Shown piece after piece: positions 17,584 to 25,723 of a stretch of DNA of 64,000 bases; within the stretch, counting starts at the first letter, position 1; every line of letters begins with the position of its first letter. The notes under the pieces were generated by a model, which saw nothing but the letters and a program-made list of their open reading frames with translations, ran no database searches and was not told where the DNA came from. The stretch covers positions 62,001 through 126,000 of the forward strand of contig CBDDEE010000025.1 in the NCBI GenBank assembly GCA_965226855.1, read 5' to 3'. The DNA is from JAUXJB01 sp965226855. GTDB lineage: Bacteria; Myxococcota_A; UBA9160; SZUA-336. A program made the position numbers and the translations under genes.

Positions 17584-18349
17584 GAGCTGGCGCTGGGCCG
17601 CGCTGGCCTGCTTCGGCATCATGGCCGTCCTGCTCGGGAGTGCGTCCGTCGCGAACGCACAGCAGAGCGGGATCCTCGGCGACGCGCTCGCGGACCTCGA
17701 GGCCCTCATGGACAATCCGGAGAAGCTCACACCAGCTTTCCGCCTCGCAATCCTGATGACCCTGCTCTCGCTCGCGCCCGCGCTGGTCATGATGCTGACC
17801 TGCTTCGTGCGGATCGTGATCGTACTCACCCTGCTCCGTCAGGCGATCGGCATCCAGACCGTCCCCCCGACGCAGGTCCTGGTAGCGCTCGCCCTGTTTC
17901 TCACCATGTTCGTCATGCAGGACACCTTCACCAGGGCGTACTCTGAGGGAGTCGGGCCCTTTCTGCGCGGCGAGATCGACGACACGGTGGCCTTTGAAGC
18001 CTCCGTCGGTCCCTTTCGCGAGTACATGCTCCGGCAGACGCGCGACGAGGACCTGCTCCTGTTCGAGGAGATTTCGAACAGACCCCTGCCAGAGGATCCC
18101 TCTGAGCTCAGCATCGCCACACTCACGCCCGCATACATGCTGAGCGAGCTGCGAACGGCCTTCATGATCGGCTTCATGCTGTTTCTGCCGTTTCTCGTCG
18201 TAGACATGGTCGTCGCGTCGACGCTCCTGTCGATGGGCATGATCGTCGTGCCTCCCATCATGATCTCGCTCCCTCTCAAGCTGATGATCTTCGTGCTGGT
18301 CGACGGCTGGAACCTGGTCGTCGGAGCACTCGTGAGGGGGTTGGTATGA
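17576..18349 (+). CDS. fliP: Flagellar export gate protein FliP
   Basis: 257 residues from an ATG overlapping the fliO end. Cleavable-type signal sequence (up to 'ASVANAQ'), then 'LLSLAPALVMMLTCFVRIVI' and 'LLRQAIGIQTVPPTQVLVAL', and the C-terminal 'MLFLPFLVVDMVVASTLLSM' with 'MGMIVVPPIMISLPLKLMIF', the two FliP signatures. FliP pentamer plus FliQ and FliR makes the helical export channel. Confidence 0.97.
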   Translation: MRRSWRWAALACFGIMAVLLGSASVANAQQSGILGDALADLEALMDNPEKLTPAFRLAILMTLLSLAPALVMMLTCFVRIVIVLTLLRQAIGIQTVPPTQVLVALALFLTMFVMQDTFTRAYSEGVGPFLRGEIDDTVAFEASVGPFREYMLRQTRDEDLLLFEEISNRPLPEDPSELSIATLTPAYMLSELRTAFMIGFMLFLPFLVVDMVVASTLLSMGMIVVPPIMISLPLKLMIFVLVDGWNLVVGALVRGLV

Positions 18350-18621
18350 GCATTGAGATGGCGGTCGAGCTGTATCGAGAGATGCTGCGAACCGCGGCGT
18401 TCGTCGCCACGCCGATCCTCGGCACCGCGATGCTTATTGGGCTGGCTGTCTCGCTCGTGCAGACCGTCACGAGCATCAACGAGCAGACCCTCACCTTCGT
18501 TCCAAAGATCGCCGGCATCGCGATCGTCGTGGGGATCACCCTGCCCTGGATCCTCACCCAGCTCATGACCTTCCTCGAGCTGATTCTCTCGCAAGCCCCA
18601 GGACTGGTGATCGGGCAGTAG
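18346..18621 (+). CDS. fliQ: Flagellar export gate protein FliQ
   Basis: 91 residues, two membrane helices joined by a short loop, with the family motif 'LVQTVTSINEQTLTFVPKIA'. ATG overlaps the fliP stop (ATGA). Ends in TAG at the normal family length, one of the facts that shows TAG is a genuine stop codon here. Confidence 0.96.
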   Translation: MSIEMAVELYREMLRTAAFVATPILGTAMLIGLAVSLVQTVTSINEQTLTFVPKIAGIAIVVGITLPWILTQLMTFLELILSQAPGLVIGQ

Positions 18622-18631
18622 GAGCCGCGTA

Positions 18632-19372
18632 GTGATCGTTCTCTTCGCGCTCGTGCTCACGCGCGTCTTCGGGCTCTTCCTCGGCGCACCCATCTTCATG
18701 CGGCGCGGCATCCCGCTGCGCTTCCGGATGATGCTCGCGGCCCTGCTCTCGCCCCTTCTCATGCCCGCGGCGATGCCGGAGCAGCTCCCCGAAGACGGCT
18801 TCGCGGTGGCCGTGGCGATGGGGGGCGAGCTGGCTGTGGGCTTCGCGATCGGCATGCTGGCGCGCTTCATCTTCGCCAGCTTCCAGATCGCGGGAACCCT
18901 GATGGGCTACCAGATGGGCCTTGCCATGGCCAACGTTCTCGACCCGGACTCGAACCGACAGATCGGAGTGCTCGGCACGCTCTACGTGAACATGGTCGGC
19001 TTGATCTTCCTTATGCTCGACGGCCATCACATGCTGATCCGGGGCATGGCAAATAGCTTCGAGGCCTTCCCCGTGGGTGCGGTGCTGCAGACCGGTCAGT
19101 TAGCGCAGCTCATGTTCGCCTCCGGCGGTACGATGTGGGAGGCGGGCGCGCGCATCGCGGCACCGGTGACGGGGATCATGCTCCTCATCAACGCGGTCCT
19201 CGGCTTGATCAACCGGGTGATTCCCCAGATGTCGATCTTCAACATCGGCTTCCCGCTCAGCGCCATGGCCGGCTACTTCGCTGTTCTGTTCACGATTCCT
19301 GAGGCCGCCTCGTACTTCATCGGGGCCTTCAGCACGCTCGAGCTCGACATCGCAAGGCTCGTGGCAGGCTAG
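18632..19372 (+). CDS. fliR: Flagellar export gate protein FliR
   Basis: 246 residues from GTG with GGAG upstream; the first few residues are shorter than in many FliR. Motifs: 'LTRVFGLFLGAPIFMRRGIP', 'AGTLMGYQMGLAMANVLDPD' and the C-terminal 'LINRVIPQMSIFNIGFPLS', characteristic of FliR. Several membrane helices. It joins FliP and FliQ in the export gate. Confidence 0.96.
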   Translation: MIVLFALVLTRVFGLFLGAPIFMRRGIPLRFRMMLAALLSPLLMPAAMPEQLPEDGFAVAVAMGGELAVGFAIGMLARFIFASFQIAGTLMGYQMGLAMANVLDPDSNRQIGVLGTLYVNMVGLIFLMLDGHHMLIRGMANSFEAFPVGAVLQTGQLAQLMFASGGTMWEAGARIAAPVTGIMLLINAVLGLINRVIPQMSIFNIGFPLSAMAGYFAVLFTIPEAASYFIGAFSTLELDIARLVAG

Positions 19373-19375
19373 CGC

Positions 19376-20440
19376 ATGGCGGATGACGTAGAGCGCACCG
19401 AAGATCCCACCCCGCGGCGCCGGCAGGAGGCCCGCCGGAAGGGCCAGATCGCCGTCAGCCGGGAGGTGATGGTCGTCGCGAACCTGCTCGGCGTGACGCT
19501 CACCCTCATGGCCCTCCGCGAGGGACCATTGCGCGAGGCGCTGGCGCGCGTACCGATCGTCTGGCATCCCCGCGCGGAACTCGACCCCGCCGCGGCTATC
19601 GAGTTACTGCGGACCGCCTTCTCGGGTGGTATCGCCGTCCTGATCCCAATCCTGCTGGCCACCGTCGCGGCGGCACTGATCGGAGGCCTGATCCAGACGC
19701 GGGGAAACGTCGCGACAGAGCGCCTGAAGCCAAAGTTCGACAAGCTGAGTCCGCTCAAGAACATCGCCCGCATCGTGAAGACCAGCGGCCCGATCGAGCT
19801 CCCCAAGTCCCTGATCAAGCTCGCAATCGTCGTCGTTGCCGTCGTCTACGCGATCTCCACGAACATCGACGACTACCGTGGGCTGCCGCGCCTGCCCCTT
19901 TTCCAGATCATCAGCTTCCAGCTCTGGGTCGTGCTCAAGGCCCTCCTGGTCGGCGCCCTCGCACTCATCATCGTTGCGATGATCGACTACGCCTACATGT
20001 TCTGGAAGAACGAGAAGACCCTCAAGATGAGCAAGAGCGAGGTCAAAGACGAAATGCGGCAGTCGATGGGCGACCCGATGATGCGCGCCCACATGCTGAG
20101 CCTCCAGCTCGAACGCGCCCGCGAACGCATGATGGAAGCCGTGCCAAAGGCCGACGTGGTGGTGACGAACCCCGAGCACGTCAGCGTCGCTCTCAGTTAC
20201 AAGCGCGGAGAGATGCACGCTCCCACAGTCGTCGCGAAGGGCGGAGGCTTCCTCGCGTTCCGCATCCGCGACATCGCGCGAGAGGCCGGAGTCGCCATCG
20301 TCGAGAACCCACCGCTCGCGCGAGCCCTGTACCGCTCAGTGCGGGTCGGCGAATTGATTCCGGAGCGTCTGTACGAGATCGTCGCTGAGGTGCTCGCCTA
20401 CGTGTACCGCCTCGACCGGAATAGGGGTCTGGCATGGTAG
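19376..20440 (+). CDS. flhB: Flagellar export substrate-switch protein FlhB (NPEH variant)
   Basis: 354 residues. 'ERTEDPTPRRRQEARRKGQI' is the N-terminal FlhB motif; four membrane helices follow; the cytoplasmic domain has 'MSKSEVKDEMRQSMGDP' and the autocleavage region 'VVVTNPEHVSVALSYKRGEM'. The cleavage tetrapeptide is NPEH in place of the common NPTH: the cleaved Asn-Pro bond is kept but Thr is Glu. FlhB switches export from rod/hook to filament substrates together with FliK. Its TAG stop overlaps the start of flhA. Confidence 0.96.
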   Translation: MADDVERTEDPTPRRRQEARRKGQIAVSREVMVVANLLGVTLTLMALREGPLREALARVPIVWHPRAELDPAAAIELLRTAFSGGIAVLIPILLATVAAALIGGLIQTRGNVATERLKPKFDKLSPLKNIARIVKTSGPIELPKSLIKLAIVVVAVVYAISTNIDDYRGLPRLPLFQIISFQLWVVLKALLVGALALIIVAMIDYAYMFWKNEKTLKMSKSEVKDEMRQSMGDPMMRAHMLSLQLERARERMMEAVPKADVVVTNPEHVSVALSYKRGEMHAPTVVAKGGGFLAFRIRDIAREAGVAIVENPPLARALYRSVRVGELIPERLYEIVAEVLAYVYRLDRNRGLAW

Positions 20441-22503
20441 GCGCCACTGAGCAGCCTCAGTCAACCCTGCGCGGACAGCTCGCGCTCGGCGTCTCGATCG
20501 TCGCCATTCTCGGGATCCTGCTCGTGTCGCTCCCTCCGCTCGTCCTCGACCTGGCCTTGAGCGTGAACCTCGCGATCGCCCTCTTGATCCTCATGGTGGC
20601 GCTCTACGCCAGGAACCCGCTCGAACTGTCCGCCTTCCCGACCATCCTGCTGCTCGTGACGCTGTACCGACTCGCCCTGAACATCGCGTCGACCCGGCTA
20701 ATCCTGCTAAACGGCGATCAGGGCGCGTCTGCGGCCGGCACCGTGATCGAGGCCTTCGGTCAGTTCGTCGTCGGAGGCAGCTTCACGGTTGGGATCGTCG
20801 TCTTCGCCCTCTTCGTGATCATCAACTTCGTCGTCATCACCAAGGGCACGGGGCGCATTGCGGAGGTGGCCGCGCGCTTCACTCTGGACGCCATGCCCGG
20901 CAAGCAGATGGCGATCGACGCCGATCTCAACGCAGGAACCATCAACGAGGCCCGGGCCGTCGAGCGCAGGCGCGAGGTCCAGGAGCAGGCCGACTTCTAC
21001 GGCGCTATGGACGGTGCCGCCAAGTTCGTGCGAGGCGATGCTATCGCGGGGCTGCTCATCACCGTCGTCAACATCCTGGGCGGTCTCGCGATCGGCACAC
21101 TCCAGCACGACATGGGATTCGGCGAGGCGGCGTCCACGTACACGCTCCTGACCGTCGGCGACGGCCTCGTGTCCGCCGTTCCCTCCCTGCTCGTCTCCTT
21201 CGCTGCGGGCGTAATCGTGACCCGAGCCGGATCGAGCGACGATCTGACGGCACTCCTTGCGAGCCAGCTCTGGAAGCGCCCGGCTCCACTCGCCGTCACC
21301 TCCGGCGTGCTCGGCATGCTGGCCATCGTTCCCGGCCTGCCCACGCTGGCCTTCGGCCTACTCTCGGCGGGCCTCGGCATCGGCGCCTACCAGCTCTCGC
21401 GCGCCTCCGGGGTGCGGGATGCAGCCGAGAAGCAGCAGGCGGAGACCGAGCAGCCCCCCCCCGAGCGCCCGATCGACTTGCTGCAACCTCCCGATCCGCT
21501 CGAGCTTCACATCGGCTACGGGCTGATCGACATGGTCGATCCGAAGAAGAACGGCGAGCTGCTGGATCGCATCCGCACGCTCCGGCGGGAGTTCACGACG
21601 AACATGGGCTTCCCAGTCCCGCTTGTTCGCATTCGCGACAACATCCAGCTGGGCTCGGAGGAGTACAACATCTTGATCCGCGGCGTACGGATGGGACGCG
21701 GCACCATCTACGCCGACCACCTGCTCGCGATCGGACCGCCAGGCGGTGGGCCTAAGTTGGACGGCATCGAGACAACGGACCCGACCTTCGGTCTCCCAGC
21801 GTACTGGATCGTGCAAGACACAAAGGACCAGGCGCAGGTGTCCGGGTACACCGTCGTTGATCCGCCCTCGATCATCGTGACGCACCTGACGGAGCTCATT
21901 CGACGTCACTCGGGAAACCTGCTCGGGCGCCAGCAGGTGCAGGAGATGCTCGACGCCGTCGCTCAGACCATGCCGAAGCTCGTGAGCGAGGTCGTACCGG
22001 ATCCGCTGCCACTCGGCGTCGTGCAAAAGGTGCTGCAGAGCCTACTCAAGGAGTCGGTGCCTGTGCGCGACCTGCCAACGATCCTGGAGGCGCTGGGTGA
22101 CTACGCAACAAAGACTAAAGACCCTGAGCTATTGACCGAACTCGTGCGAGAGCGTCTCGCTGCACAGATATCGGCGCAGCTGGCACCGGATGGCAAGGTG
22201 GGTCTGTTAGTGCTCTCAACGGACTTGGAGCAGATGGTCTCAGGGTCGATCCAGCGTACCGACCACGGTACTCTCGTCACACTCGACGCTGCGGCAATTG
22301 CGAAGATCGTGGGGGCGGTCCGCACTGCGGTCGATAAGGTGAATGTGATGCATCCGGACCCACCCATCCTGTGCGCGCCAGATGTTCGGCCTCATCTTCG
22401 GAGAATGACCGAGCGCTTCCTGCCGCGCTCCCCGGTGATCTCCGCGAACGAGCTATCTCCGGATGTCGAGGTGGAGTCAATTGGCACCATCACCGCAGAG
22501 TGA
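20434..22503 (+). CDS. flhA: Flagellar export gate protein FlhA
   Basis: 689 residues, the usual FlhA length. About eight N-terminal membrane helices, the FHIPEP signature 'LYRLALNIASTRLILLNGD', the FHIPEP loop region 'ARFTLDAMPGKQMAIDADLN', then a large cytoplasmic domain (from about residue 330) that forms the nonameric docking ring ('RRHSGNLLGRQQVQEMLDAV', 'LRRMTERFLPRSPVISANEL'). It couples proton flow to export. Confidence 0.97.
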   Translation: MVGATEQPQSTLRGQLALGVSIVAILGILLVSLPPLVLDLALSVNLAIALLILMVALYARNPLELSAFPTILLLVTLYRLALNIASTRLILLNGDQGASAAGTVIEAFGQFVVGGSFTVGIVVFALFVIINFVVITKGTGRIAEVAARFTLDAMPGKQMAIDADLNAGTINEARAVERRREVQEQADFYGAMDGAAKFVRGDAIAGLLITVVNILGGLAIGTLQHDMGFGEAASTYTLLTVGDGLVSAVPSLLVSFAAGVIVTRAGSSDDLTALLASQLWKRPAPLAVTSGVLGMLAIVPGLPTLAFGLLSAGLGIGAYQLSRASGVRDAAEKQQAETEQPPPERPIDLLQPPDPLELHIGYGLIDMVDPKKNGELLDRIRTLRREFTTNMGFPVPLVRIRDNIQLGSEEYNILIRGVRMGRGTIYADHLLAIGPPGGGPKLDGIETTDPTFGLPAYWIVQDTKDQAQVSGYTVVDPPSIIVTHLTELIRRHSGNLLGRQQVQEMLDAVAQTMPKLVSEVVPDPLPLGVVQKVLQSLLKESVPVRDLPTILEALGDYATKTKDPELLTELVRERLAAQISAQLAPDGKVGLLVLSTDLEQMVSGSIQRTDHGTLVTLDAAAIAKIVGAVRTAVDKVNVMHPDPPILCAPDVRPHLRRMTERFLPRSPVISANELSPDVEVESIGTITAE

Positions 22504-22513
22504 CCGACACCCG

Positions 22514-23734
22514 ATGCAGGTGAAGACCTTCGAAGCTGTCGACATGAAGCAAGCACTGCGACGTGTCAAGGAAGAGCTCGGCCCGAACGCGGTGATCGTG
22601 TCGAGTCGCTCCGTGCGCAGGGACCGGGGAGTCTTCGGTCTGCTCGGTCGCAAGGTTCTCGAGGTGACGGCTGCGGTCGAGAGCGCGAGCCAGGATGCAC
22701 CGCCCGACATTACGGGTACGCGCGCGCCCACGTCTGCCGCGCCGCTCCGGCCGCGCAGCTCCGGCGTCTACCACGACATCTGGGCAGTCAAGCAAGCGGT
22801 CGATCCAGTGCTCGACGAGATCCGGGCAATCCGCGAGACGGTGACCACGATCGACGAGCGCTCCGAGAGCTCTCCCGTCGACCTGCTGTCCGACCTCGCG
22901 CAGATCCGGACCATGCTGGCTTCGCTGGTCACGTCGGGGGGCATCGGCCCCGACCCCAAGGGCGCCGCGGCGCAACGCCTCTTCTACTTCCTGATCGGCC
23001 GCGGAATCGACGAACCCCTGGCGCGCAGCCTAGTGCAGCGAGTTGTAGCTCGGGTGGAGGCGGGAGCGATCGGCGATCTCGATCGGCTCAAGCTCAACCT
23101 CGCAGCGGAGATGCGGGCGGACCTTTCGCGCGCGGAGCGGCGCTACCCGCCGAGCCGTGTGCAGCTCTTCATCGGGCCCACAGGCGTGGGCAAGACCACG
23201 ACGATCGCGAAGCTGGCGGCCCGTGCAGCGCGCTCGTCGCCGGGCGAGGTGCTCGTCATCACGACGGACGTACACCGGGTTGCGGCGGTGGAGCAGATGG
23301 CCCGATTTGGCGAGATCCTATCCATCCCGATCGAGATCGCCATCAGCCCCGAAGACCTGTCGCGAACGCTCGCGAACCACGAGGACAAGGAACGCATATT
23401 CGTGGACACGACCGGTTGCAGGCACAGAGACTTCTCTTCGCTGCGCCATCTGGGTGCACAGATCGAGGCAGCCGGGGAAGCGGAGGTCATGCTGGTGATG
23501 TCGGCCACGACCCGAGCTGCCGACTCCGCCGAGGTCCTGCAGGCCTGCAACGACCTTCCGTGGTCGCGATTGATCATGACGAAGCTGGACGAGACGCGCA
23601 TCTATGGCGAGCTCTACAACTGCGTCGTTCGAGGTGGACGGCCCATCGCCTGCGTCACAAACGGCCAGTCCGTCCCTGACCACCTCGAGTCCCTGGACAT
23701 CCCCGGGGTTCTGCGCAAGGTCCTTCACGGATAG
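22514..23734 (+). CDS. flhF: SRP-type GTPase FlhF
   Basis: 406 residues from the ATG at 22514 ('MQVKTFEAVDMKQALRRVKE'), the conserved FlhF start; an in-frame upstream ATG would add 17 residues inside flhA. NG domain: P-loop 'GPTGVGKTTTIAKLAARA', 'TTDVHRVAAVEQM', G4 'MTKLDETRIYG'. The G3 motif reads 'VDTTGCRHRDF' where most FlhF have DTAGR, a noticeable change near the nucleotide. FlhF sets flagellar position and number with FlhG; no flhG follows it here, which is unusual. Confidence 0.95.
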   Translation: MQVKTFEAVDMKQALRRVKEELGPNAVIVSSRSVRRDRGVFGLLGRKVLEVTAAVESASQDAPPDITGTRAPTSAAPLRPRSSGVYHDIWAVKQAVDPVLDEIRAIRETVTTIDERSESSPVDLLSDLAQIRTMLASLVTSGGIGPDPKGAAAQRLFYFLIGRGIDEPLARSLVQRVVARVEAGAIGDLDRLKLNLAAEMRADLSRAERRYPPSRVQLFIGPTGVGKTTTIAKLAARAARSSPGEVLVITTDVHRVAAVEQMARFGEILSIPIEIAISPEDLSRTLANHEDKERIFVDTTGCRHRDFSSLRHLGAQIEAAGEAEVMLVMSATTRAADSAEVLQACNDLPWSRLIMTKLDETRIYGELYNCVVRGGRPIACVTNGQSVPDHLESLDIPGVLRKVLHG

Positions 23735-23747
23735 GAGCTGGACGAAA

Positions 23748-24593
23748 ATGTCCCAGACTGCCGAGGATTTCATACAGGAAGCCAGAGAGCTGCCGGTGAT
23801 GCCCCCGATTGCCGCCGAGGTTATGCGAAAGGCAGAAGATCCGGACACAGATCTCTCGAGCATTGCCCAGCTGATCTCGAGCGACGCCTCCCTCGCGGTC
23901 CGGGTCCTGAGGATTGCGAACTCCTCCTTCTACTCGATGCCGCGAAAGATCGAGACGCTCCAGCAGTCGATCCTGCTGCTCGGCTACTCCACACTCAGGA
24001 GTGTTGTCATCGCTGCGTCCATGAAAGACGTCTTTGCGCGCTTCGGACTCGCGGAGCGCCTGCTCTGGGAGCACGCTGTCGCAGCGGCTGTGGCGACGAA
24101 CATGTTGGCCCGTGAGGTTGGCGGCCTCGCTTCTGACGAGCTCTTCATCGGCGGCCTGGTGCACGATGTGGGCAAACTCGTCATGCACTCCCAAGACGAG
24201 CCTCGCTATCAGGAGGTGATGCGCGAAGTCTACGCGGACAACCCGGACCCGATCAACGTCGAGCACAAGGTGTTTGGCTTCGACCACTGCGAGGTGGGCG
24301 AACTCGTGATGCACAAGTGGAGCCTGCCCACGCGGCTCGCCTCCGCCGTCGGCGCGCACCACAACCCCGAAGCGATCGATGACAGCGAGGGTGCGAGGAC
24401 CCTTGCTGCCGTTCTTCAGGTGGCGGACCGGATCTGCATCCACGAGGGCTACGGCCGCCGGAAGCCCAGCCCGGAGCTCGAGCCCCTGGAGTGCTTCGGT
24501 GCGGACTTCCTCGGCATCAAGGAGATGGACCTCGACAGCTTCGTGACGCAGTTCCGCGAGGCCTATCAGACCGAGAAGGCGATTTTCGGATGA
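23748..24593 (+). CDS. HDOD-domain signalling protein
   Basis: 281 residues from ATG with AGGAGCTGG upstream. The HDOD domain spans most of the protein: 'ELPVMPPIAAEVMRKAEDPD', 'LISSDASLAVRVLRIANSSF', 'SILLLGYSTLRSVVIAASMK', 'LFIGGLVHDVGKLVMHSQDE', 'HHNPEAI'. The H-D pair is kept, unlike many HDOD proteins. HDOD proteins commonly act in motility, chemotaxis or stress signalling by protein-protein contact. It occupies the place where flhG/fliA usually follow flhF, so a link to flagellar control is likely but unproven. Confidence 0.9.
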   Translation: MSQTAEDFIQEARELPVMPPIAAEVMRKAEDPDTDLSSIAQLISSDASLAVRVLRIANSSFYSMPRKIETLQQSILLLGYSTLRSVVIAASMKDVFARFGLAERLLWEHAVAAAVATNMLAREVGGLASDELFIGGLVHDVGKLVMHSQDEPRYQEVMREVYADNPDPINVEHKVFGFDHCEVGELVMHKWSLPTRLASAVGAHHNPEAIDDSEGARTLAAVLQVADRICIHEGYGRRKPSPELEPLECFGADFLGIKEMDLDSFVTQFREAYQTEKAIFG

Positions 24594-24868
24594 TCGACAC
24601 GACGGCGGCACCGCTCGAGACGATCGAGCGGATCGAGCACGTCATTCCGAAGATCAGTGATCGCCGCGAGCGAGAGCGCCGCGGGCGGCCGTTTCCGGAG
24701 CTCGAAGACAAGCCTCGCAAAGACTCGCCACGACAGGCGCCCGCGCCGCGCCGCCCCCGAGAAGAGGCGGATGGCGAGGAACGCCGCGTAGATCTAGTCG
24801 TTCGCGGTCGCTTCCTTCCCACCGGGCAAGACCTTCCCGCCGAAGATCAGGCTCCCGCCCTCCACTGA
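24590..24868 (+). CDS. Small hypothetical protein, last gene before the flgF promoter
   Basis: 92 residues from an ATG overlapping the HDOD stop (ATGA). Highly charged and proline-rich in the middle ('RRERERRGRPFPELEDKPRK', 'APAPRRPREEADGEERRVDL'), so probably disordered, with a hydrophobic-polar start ('LETIERIEHVIPKISD'). No family recognised. Coupled translation and coding-like composition argue that it is real. Small proteins at this spot are sometimes flagellar regulators such as FlgM, but no FlgM motif is visible. Confidence 0.55.
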   Translation: MIDTTAAPLETIERIEHVIPKISDRRERERRGRPFPELEDKPRKDSPRQAPAPRRPREEADGEERRVDLVVRGRFLPTGQDLPAEDQAPALH

Positions 24869-24891
24869 CGCACGTCATGTGACAGGCATTC

Positions 24892-24907
24892 CGGCATCGG
24901 GCTTGCA
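24892..24907 (+). promoter_or_regulatory. sigma-54 promoter of flgF
   Basis: CGGCATCGGGCTTGCA keeps the invariant GG and GC with 10-base spacing and the TTGCA -12 element; the -24 element differs from TGGCAC at two positions. Transcription would start near 24918, a few bases before the flgF ATG, so the leader is very short. Confidence 0.65.
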
Positions 24908-24921
24908 AAGAGTGGCAGGCG

Positions 24922-25623
24922 ATGTCGGACGGTATCTACGCCGCGTATACGGGAGCGATCGCGAGCCTCGAAGATCTCGAGGTCATCGCCAACAACGTCG
25001 CGAACGTCGGAACCGCGGGCTTTCGGCGCCATCAGACGAACTTCGAGTCTGTCTACGGCAACCAGCTCTCGTTCGTGCGGGCGAGCACCTCGCGTATCGA
25101 CCTGAGCCCCGGCAGCCGACAGCTCACGAACAATCCGCTGCACGCCGCGATCGATGGCGACGGGTTCTTCGTCGTTACCCGAGCTGACGGAACCGAGCTG
25201 TACACGAGGCGGGGCGACTTCCACATCGACGCATCTGGTCGGCTCGTCCTGCCCAATGGTCTCCCCGTGGAGGGCGAGGCCGGTTCACTCGTGATCCCGG
25301 AAGGCTCCCGAGCGGAGCTCACCCGGGATGGCACCGTGATGACGGAAGACGGGCCCATCGGTCGCTTGAGGCAGGTTCGCTTCAGCGATTCGAGCGTGCT
25401 CGAGAAGGTGGGCGAGAGCTTGCTGGCAGCGTCTCCGGGAACCGTGCCCGAGGACCTCGACAACCCGGGAGTCGCGGTGGGCGCCGTGGAGAGCTCCAAC
25501 GTCAACCTCGCGGCAGAGATGGTGGGGCTGATCCAGGCCTCACGTGCCTTCGAAGCAGCCATGCGCTCGGTCGTGATCGACGACGAGCTGACGCAGGCCG
25601 TGATCGACAGAATGCTGGCTTAG
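24922..25623 (+). CDS. flgF: Flagellar basal-body rod protein FlgF
   Basis: 233 residues. 'IYAAYTGAIASLEDLEVIAN' and 'NNVANVGTAGFRRHQTNFES' give the N-terminal rod motif; 'HAAIDGDGFFVVTRADGTEL' is the FlgF/G core; 'VESSNVNLAAEMVGLIQASR' and 'AFEAAMRSVVIDDE' the C-terminal helix. FlgF is the rod subunit just below the distal rod FlgG. Normally flgF and flgG abut; here 994 bp with a broken insertion sequence separate them. The last codons (VIDRMLA) lie in a 14-bp repeat that recurs in front of flgG. Confidence 0.95.
   Translation: MSDGIYAAYTGAIASLEDLEVIANNVANVGTAGFRRHQTNFESVYGNQLSFVRASTSRIDLSPGSRQLTNNPLHAAIDGDGFFVVTRADGTELYTRRGDFHIDASGRLVLPNGLPVEGEAGSLVIPEGSRAELTRDGTVMTEDGPIGRLRQVRFSDSSVLEKVGESLLAASPGTVPEDLDNPGVAVGAVESSNVNLAAEMVGLIQASRAFEAAMRSVVIDDELTQAVIDRMLA
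25604..25617 (+). repeat. 14-bp direct repeat flanking the flgF-flgG insertion, left copy
   Basis: TCGACAGAATGCTG at the very end of flgF, identical to 26574-26587. The two copies bracket the whole inserted block. Confidence 0.7.
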
Positions 25624-25655
25624 CGATCCGGCGCTGCGGAGGTGATCTACGGTTG

Positions 25656-25685
25656 GGCGGGACGCCTCTGACGGGAGGTCCCGCC
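25656..25685 (+). terminator. Strong hairpin after flgF
   Basis: GGCGGGAC pairs perfectly with GTCCCGCC (8 bp), and an inner CTC/GAG extends it. It starts 33 nt after the flgF stop. No T-run follows, so termination strength is unclear, but it could isolate flgG from the sigma-54 promoter at 24892. Confidence 0.45.
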
Positions 25686-25723
25686 GGAGCAGCTGTTGAG
25701 AGGCGATCGCCGTTGCCGGTGCT

